The notes under the pieces: generated by a model
Seen by the model: the letters and a program-made list of their open reading frames with translations, nothing else
The model's database searches: none
What the model was told of the DNA's origin: nothing
Shown: piece by piece, positions 7,508 through 10,958 of the stretch
How the letters are laid out: each line of letters begins with the position of its first letter
How positions within the stretch are numbered: position 1 is the first letter of the stretch
Origin: CAJQPP01 sp041747075
GTDB taxonomy: Bacteria; Planctomycetota; Planctomycetia; Pirellulales; Pirellulaceae
NCBI GenBank assembly: GCA_041747075.1
Contig: JBGTFW010000100.1
Location: 1 to 10,958, forward strand
Reading direction: 5' to 3'
Length of the DNA: 10,958 nt
Program-made: the position numbers and the translations under genes

Positions 7508-7686
7508 CGATTGCGGCAAACGATTTGTCGGAGCGAGTCGGCGTCCGCACTTTCTGTGTTCATAAATGCAGTGGCCTGTGACCCATTCGATTATGCTCCG
7601 AAACGACTCGTATTAACAGGGAATCGCGGTAGAATAGGAAATCCACGCAACCAGTACCTGCCGGCGAAAGGCCAGTAAACCCAACC
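7508..7686. promoter_or_regulatory. Divergent intergenic region between the PSD1-type gene and sucB
   Basis: This is the only room for promoters of both transcription units. Toward the PSD1-type gene there is a CATAAT -10 candidate (7590-7595, minus strand) without a convincing -35. Toward sucB there is TAGAAT (7630-7635, 5/6) about 51 nt before the ATG, also without a clear -35. A purine-rich GAAAGG near 7665-7670 is too far from the sucB ATG to be a good ribosome site. I see no riboswitch-like structure. Confidence 0.35.
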
Positions 7687-9024
7687 ATGATCGAAGTCAA
7701 GGTCCCCGAATTCGGCGAATCCATTCAGGAAGTCCAGATCAGCCAGTGGCTCAAACAGGTCGGCGACTACATCGGCAAGGACGAAGACCTCGTCGAACTG
7801 GAGTCGGAAAAGGCGTCTCAGGCACTCCCCTCGCCCGAATCGGGAATCATCTCCGAAATCGTTTACGAGAACGGTGCCTTTGTGCAAGTCGGCGACGTGA
7901 TCGCGAAAATGAAAAAGGCCGACAAGCCCCGCGAGGAAAAGGCGACTTCGGGAAAAGCCGACAACAAGGCCGGCGTTAAGACCGGCGTTAAGACCGGCAA
8001 AAAACAATCACGCACCGCCTCGGCGGACGACGAGTCCGAAGATGACGCCGACGCGTCGACTTCCACGGCAGCTTCGGTGATGCCCGCCGCCCGGCGCTTG
8101 CTGCATAAACACAACCTCGCCGCCTCCGACGTTCGAGCGACCGGCCCAGGCGGACGGCTCTTGAAGGAAGACGTATTGCGGCACGTCGAATCGTCGAAGG
8201 GCGGATCGTCCGCGGCAACGAAAACCGCTTCGCAAAAAAAATCGACGGCTTCGACGGCGTCTCGCGCCTCGACCGACGCATTTTCAGGCTCAGCCGATCG
8301 GGATGAGTCGATGGCCGGCGGTGCCCGCACCGAAGAGCGTAAGCCGATGAGCATGATCCGCCGCACCATCGCCGCACGGCTTGTCGAGGCGCAGTCGAGC
8401 GCCGCGTTGCTGACGACCTTCAACGAGATCGATATGCAGCCGGTGATGGAACTGAGGAGCAAGTACAAGGACGCCTTTGAAGAGAAACACGGCGTCAAGC
8501 TCGGTTTCATGTCGTTCTTTGCAAAGGCAAGCGTCGAGGCGCTGAAGCGCTTTCCCGCCATCAATTCGCGAATCGACGGGAACGATGTCGTTCATTACAG
8601 CTATTGCGACATCGGGATTGCCATCGGTGGCGGAAAGGGACTTGTTGTGCCCGTGTTGCGAAACGTCGAACAACTGAGCTTTGCGCGGATCGAGCGCCAG
8701 ATCGGCCGCCTCGCGGAACTCGCCCAGGAAAACAGGCTCCAGCCCGACGACCTTGAGGGGGGGACGTTCACGATCAGCAACGGCGGTGTCTACGGCTCGC
8801 TCCTTTCGACTCCCATCGTCAATCCGCCGCAAAGTGGAATCCTCGGACTGCACGCGATCCAGAAGCGCCCCGTCGCGATCGACGATCAGGTCGTGATTCG
8901 TCCCATGATGTACGTCGCACTGACCTACGATCACCGTATCGTCGACGGACGCGAGGCGGTTCAATTCCTCAAGACGATCAAGGAAGTGCTTGAGGAACCC
9001 GCCCGTCTGTTCCTCGAAGTCTAG
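7687..9024 (+). CDS. sucB: Dihydrolipoyllysine succinyltransferase, E2 of 2-oxoglutarate dehydrogenase, 445 aa
   Basis: SucB moves the succinyl group from E1-bound thiamine diphosphate through its lipoyl arm to CoA, forming the core of the cytoplasmic 2-oxoglutarate dehydrogenase complex in the TCA cycle. Residues 1-78 are the lipoyl domain (VPEFGESIQEV, with the lipoylated Lys predicted at K42 in ESEKAS). A flexible linker follows: Lys-rich, then acidic and Ser/Thr-rich. The E1/E3-binding domain is about 131-167 (VMPAARRLLHKHNL..GPGGRLLKEDV). A second Ala/Ser/Thr linker leads to the catalytic domain, about 215-445, with the active-site motif H416-RIVD420-G and the ending FLKTIKEVLEEPARLFLEV. 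SucB rather than PdhC is favoured by MSMIRRTIAARLVEAQ, TFNEIDM and the LLSTPIVNPPQSGILG segment. Length is slightly above the usual 400 or so because of the linkers. Neither sucA (E1) nor lpd (E3) is adjacent, so E1 and E3 must be encoded elsewhere. Confidence 0.95.
   Translation: MIEVKVPEFGESIQEVQISQWLKQVGDYIGKDEDLVELESEKASQALPSPESGIISEIVYENGAFVQVGDVIAKMKKADKPREEKATSGKADNKAGVKTGVKTGKKQSRTASADDESEDDADASTSTAASVMPAARRLLHKHNLAASDVRATGPGGRLLKEDVLRHVESSKGGSSAATKTASQKKSTASTASRASTDAFSGSADRDESMAGGARTEERKPMSMIRRTIAARLVEAQSSAALLTTFNEIDMQPVMELRSKYKDAFEEKHGVKLGFMSFFAKASVEALKRFPAINSRIDGNDVVHYSYCDIGIAIGGGKGLVVPVLRNVEQLSFARIERQIGRLAELAQENRLQPDDLEGGTFTISNGGVYGSLLSTPIVNPPQSGILGLHAIQKRPVAIDDQVVIRPMMYVALTYDHRIVDGREAVQFLKTIKEVLEEPARLFLEV
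7969..7998 (+). repeat. 12-bp in-frame tandem repeat in the first linker of sucB
   Basis: About 2.5 copies of a 12-bp unit (GCCGGCGTTAAG, then ACCGGCGTTAAG, then ACCGGC) encode A/T-G-V-K repeats in the lipoyl-domain linker. In-frame slippage here would change only linker length. Confidence 0.75.
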
Positions 9025-9044
9025 GCGCAGCGATATGGGACAAG

Positions 9045-9083
9045 CTGCGTAGCCGAGTCTCTCCGAGACCCGGAGCTGCCAAC
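9045..9083 (+). repeat. REP-like hairpin, family B, copy 1
   Basis: GTAG foot (9049-9052), stem arm CCGAGTCTC, loop TCC and arm GAGACCCGG (9053-9073), with one A.C mismatch. The flanks, CTGC before and AGCTGCCAACTT after, also match copy 3 on the other strand. It lies 29 nt after the sucB stop, so it could protect or end that transcript, though there is no T-tract. Confidence 0.7.
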
Positions 9084-9098
9084 TTGCCGATGCACTAC

Positions 9099-9133
9099 GT
9101 AGCCGAGTCACTCCGAGACTCGGAGCTGACACG
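9099..9133 (+). repeat. REP-like hairpin, family B, copy 2
   Basis: Direct repeat of copy 1, exactly 50 bp downstream. GTAG foot 9099-9102, arm CCGAGTCAC, loop TCC, arm GAGACTCGG (9103-9123), with one A.A mismatch. The shared part runs on through GGAGCTG. It sits 45 bp before the ATP-grasp start codon. Confidence 0.7.
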
Positions 9134-9167
9134 TGGGGATCGAGAGACTCACCGCATTAACCTGCTC

Positions 9168-10367
9168 ATGAATGCCGACAACACACCTTCTGACCGATGG
9201 GTTCTGGTGCTTGGCCATCGACCCGCGATGGCCGATTGGCTTGACCGGAACGGGATTCCATTCGCCGTATGGCACGACAAGCCGATCCGGCAAAAGCGCA
9301 AGCTGACCGGTTGCGTTCGCGTCGTTGAGGAAACGCCCTTTCCATATTCCCTGACGGAATTGCGCGACCGGCTGGCACGCCAATTCGACGACCTTCAGGG
9401 CGTGACGCACGCGGTCGCCGGTACGGAATCAGGCGTTGTGGCGGCTGCCGTTGCGCGGCAAATGATTGGTAGCGTACGTCCGGGAATTCGCGCGGCGATC
9501 CGCTGCCGCGACAAACTCGCCATGAAGCAATTTCTCTCCGCGCGGCGAATTCCACTCATCCCGTGGCGACTCATAACCGGCAGTGACAGCGCCGAATCGC
9601 TTGGTGCACTCTTCGGCTGGCCGGTCGTCGTCAAGCAACCCGCGTCGTCGGGTGGACGAGGGTTGCAAATGGCCCGAAACGCCGGTGAACTGCGATCGTT
9701 GATGGAGCCGGGACTGATCGCCGAACAATTCACCGACGCCGCCGAGGCGAGCGTGGAAACGATCGTGCAAGACTCGCGGATTCTGCTGGAAAGCATGACT
9801 CGATATGTGGTCAAACGACATGTCAATCTCGTTCCGGCAGCGCTCCCGCCGGAAGTGTCGCGAGAGTTGCTGGAACTGAACCGCCGGGTCATCGAGGTGC
9901 TGGGGATCGACCACGGAATCACGCACGCGGAATACTATCTCGGCGACGGCGGGATATCCTTCGGCGAAATCGCGTGGCGGCCGCCGGGGGGTTACATCAT
10001 GGACCTCATCGAGTTGGCGTATGGCGTCGACGCGTGGGACGCCTTCTTGCGCGCCGAACTGGAACTTCCAACGCCGCCGATCGAACTGAACCGAAAGCAA
10101 TGGGCGGCAAGCGTGCTCGTTCACCCGGGGCCGGGAATCGTTACGTCGATCGAGGGAGAAGTACTTCGCGACCTGCCAGGTTGCCAACGGCTTGTCGTCA
10201 ACACCCGTCCGGGCAACGTTCTCGCGCCTCGTGACGGGTCCGGCGACGTCGCGGCCTTCGCCATCCTCCATGCCAACGAACGAGTTCAACTCGAAAACTT
10301 GATCGGGCAGGTGCGAGTGCAGTTCGTCGTTCAGGTGGACCGCCGCGCGGTGTTGAGCGAACCATGA
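9168..10367 (+). CDS. ATP-grasp domain protein, probable carboxylate-amine/thiol ligase, 399 aa
   Basis: ATP-grasp enzymes activate a carboxylate as an acyl-phosphate and join it to an amine or thiol; the substrate here is unknown. The N-terminal part (about 8-95) looks like a Rossmann-type pre-ATP-grasp domain (DRWVLVLGHRPAMADWL). The ATP-grasp core starts near CRDKLAMKQFLSARRIPLIPW. It includes VVVKQPASSGGRGLQ (ATP-binding Lys K156, Gly-rich loop G162-G165), LIAEQFTDAAEASVE, and the metal-binding segment GEIAWRPPGG (E267, R271), where the classic E-x-N-x-R has Ala at the Asn position, as in some L-amino-acid-ligase-like members. The start is ATG 9168; the in-frame ATG at 9084 is rejected because its first codons read through REP-like copy 2. 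The TGA overlaps the vsr ATG in ATGA (10364-10367), so the two are translationally coupled. Family call firm, reaction open. Confidence 0.85.
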   Translation: MNADNTPSDRWVLVLGHRPAMADWLDRNGIPFAVWHDKPIRQKRKLTGCVRVVEETPFPYSLTELRDRLARQFDDLQGVTHAVAGTESGVVAAAVARQMIGSVRPGIRAAIRCRDKLAMKQFLSARRIPLIPWRLITGSDSAESLGALFGWPVVVKQPASSGGRGLQMARNAGELRSLMEPGLIAEQFTDAAEASVETIVQDSRILLESMTRYVVKRHVNLVPAALPPEVSRELLELNRRVIEVLGIDHGITHAEYYLGDGGISFGEIAWRPPGGYIMDLIELAYGVDAWDAFLRAELELPTPPIELNRKQWAASVLVHPGPGIVTSIEGEVLRDLPGCQRLVVNTRPGNVLAPRDGSGDVAAFAILHANERVQLENLIGQVRVQFVVQVDRRAVLSEP

Positions 10368-10822
10368 CGGACGTTGTCGATGCATTGACCCGCAGCCGCA
10401 TGATGGCGGGGATCACGGGCAAGGACACTCGCCCGGAAATGCTCGTTCGGCGGGCGCTCCATGCCGCCGGGTATCGCTACCGGCTGCATGACCGCGAATT
10501 GCCCGGCCGTCCCGATCTGGTATTTGTTTCGCGTCGCGCCGTCATTTTCGTCAACGGCTGTTTCTGGCACGGCCACCGGTGTCGCCTTTTCAAGTGGCCG
10601 TCCACGCGGAAGGCCTGGTGGCGGGAGAAAATTAATACGACTCGCCGCCGCGACCGCCGCGCGATTCGCAAGTTGACCCGGGACGGCTGGCGCGTGCTGA
10701 CGATCTGGGAATGCGCTTTGAAAGGGCGGGAGCGCCGCCCGTTGCACCATGTCGTTTTGCAAACCAGTCGCTGGCTGGAGGGGAAAAAACCGGTCCACGA
10801 AATTCGCGGAAAGAAGAAATAG
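10364..10822 (+). CDS. vsr: Vsr, very-short-patch-repair DNA mismatch endonuclease, 152 aa
   Basis: Vsr nicks DNA 5' of the T in T:G mismatches made when 5-methylcytosine deaminates, starting short-patch repair. It normally accompanies a cytosine-5 methyltransferase such as Dcm. This protein aligns with E. coli Vsr almost without gaps through residue 117: TRSRMMAGI..KDTRPE (9-25), LPGRPDLVF with catalytic D51, CFWHGHRC with C66, H69, H71 and C73, and WREKI..RDRRAI..GWRVLTIWEC with C117. The zinc ligands (C66, H71, C73, C117) and H69 are kept. E. coli H64 is N64 here, a substitution I believe is common in Vsr homologues. The length is normal, with a Lys-rich tail. The gene overlaps the ATP-grasp gene by 4 bp, so it belongs to the same transcript. 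No methyltransferase gene lies in the window, so it is an orphan as far as can be seen. Confidence 0.96.
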   Translation: MTDVVDALTRSRMMAGITGKDTRPEMLVRRALHAAGYRYRLHDRELPGRPDLVFVSRRAVIFVNGCFWHGHRCRLFKWPSTRKAWWREKINTTRRRDRRAIRKLTRDGWRVLTIWECALKGRERRPLHHVVLQTSRWLEGKKPVHEIRGKKK

Positions 10823-10830
10823 GCGCGAAA

Positions 10831-10874
10831 TAACTGGCAGCTTGTCCGAGTCTCGGAGAGACTCGGCTACGCAG
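10831..10874 (-). repeat. REP-like hairpin, family B, copy 3 (inverted)
   Basis: On the minus strand: GTAG foot (10867-10870), arm CCGAGTCTC, loop TCC and arm GAGACTCGG (10846-10866), a perfect 9-bp stem. Over 30 bp (10845-10874) it matches copy 1 with one difference; the next bases, CAAGCTGCCAGTT, match the copy 1 tail apart from a CAA insertion. It starts 8 nt after the vsr stop and may shield the 3' end of the ATP-grasp/vsr transcript. The rest, 10875-10958, shows no gene. Confidence 0.7.
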
Positions 10875-10958
10875 AGGACTCGGGCTTCGATTTCAGCGAG
10901 TAATGAGAGAGTCGAACGCAACTCCGCCTTCCTGTATCCTGGCTGGATTTAACTTCCA

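Noticed and set aside
9084..9167. Earlier ATG (9084) for the ATP-grasp protein, adding 28 residues
   Set aside because: The added codons run straight through REP-like copy 2, and the recognisable protein begins only after the ATG at 9168.
10846..10866. Perfect hairpin after vsr considered as a Rho-independent terminator
   Set aside because: No T-run follows the stem on either strand, and the same hairpin occurs in front of the ATP-grasp gene, so the REP-like reading fits better.
9045..10874. Inverted repeats considered as terminal inverted repeats of a transposon
   Set aside because: There is no transposase between them, the left side has two direct copies, each copy is itself a hairpin, and I see no target-site duplication.

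Overview
The window looks like chromosomal DNA of a planctomycete. The strongest sign is a minus-strand pair: a very large exported protein with a planctomycete cytochrome-C-type haem motif, DUF1549 and DUF1553 (PSD1), followed by a Tat-exported DUF1501 protein. This pairing is a hallmark of Planctomycetes and their relatives. The DNA is GC-rich, gene spacing is uneven, and the intergenic regions carry short GTAG-footed hairpin repeats.

Layout from left to right. (1) 1-1281, minus: the first 427 codons of uvrA, running off the left edge; a promoter/operator-like palindrome lies just upstream. (2) 1330-1487, plus: a frameshifted C-terminal remnant of an unidentified gene ending in a YSVGPNG..DDGG tail, whose stop codon lies inside a repeat. 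(3) 1484-1703: REP-like hairpins (family A), a 64-bp tandem duplication and 11/15-bp tandem repeats. (4) A good sigma70-type promoter at 1721-1749 and a membrane-anchored von Willebrand A (VWA) protein, 1810-2934, plus. (5) Its stop codon is one base from that of the convergent DUF1501 gene (2936-4411, minus), which sits 6 nt downstream of the haem/DUF1549/DUF1553 gene (4418-7507, minus). (6) A 179-bp divergent region leads to sucB (7687-9024, plus), the E2 subunit of 2-oxoglutarate dehydrogenase. (7) Two family-B REP-like hairpins precede a translationally coupled pair, an ATP-grasp protein (9168-10367) and a Vsr very-short-patch endonuclease (10364-10822). A third family-B hairpin in inverted orientation follows.

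How the genes work together: the DUF1549/1553 and DUF1501 proteins probably form one exported two-gene unit of unproven biochemical role. uvrA (nucleotide excision repair) and sucB (TCA cycle) are housekeeping genes, here without their usual partners. The ATP-grasp/vsr pair, bracketed by inverted repeats and lacking an adjacent cytosine methyltransferase, is the most accessory-looking segment. I found no complete mobile element, CRISPR array, rRNA or tRNA. The best candidates for something under-described are the two REP-like families and the ATP-grasp/vsr coupling; neither amounts to a demonstrated new system.
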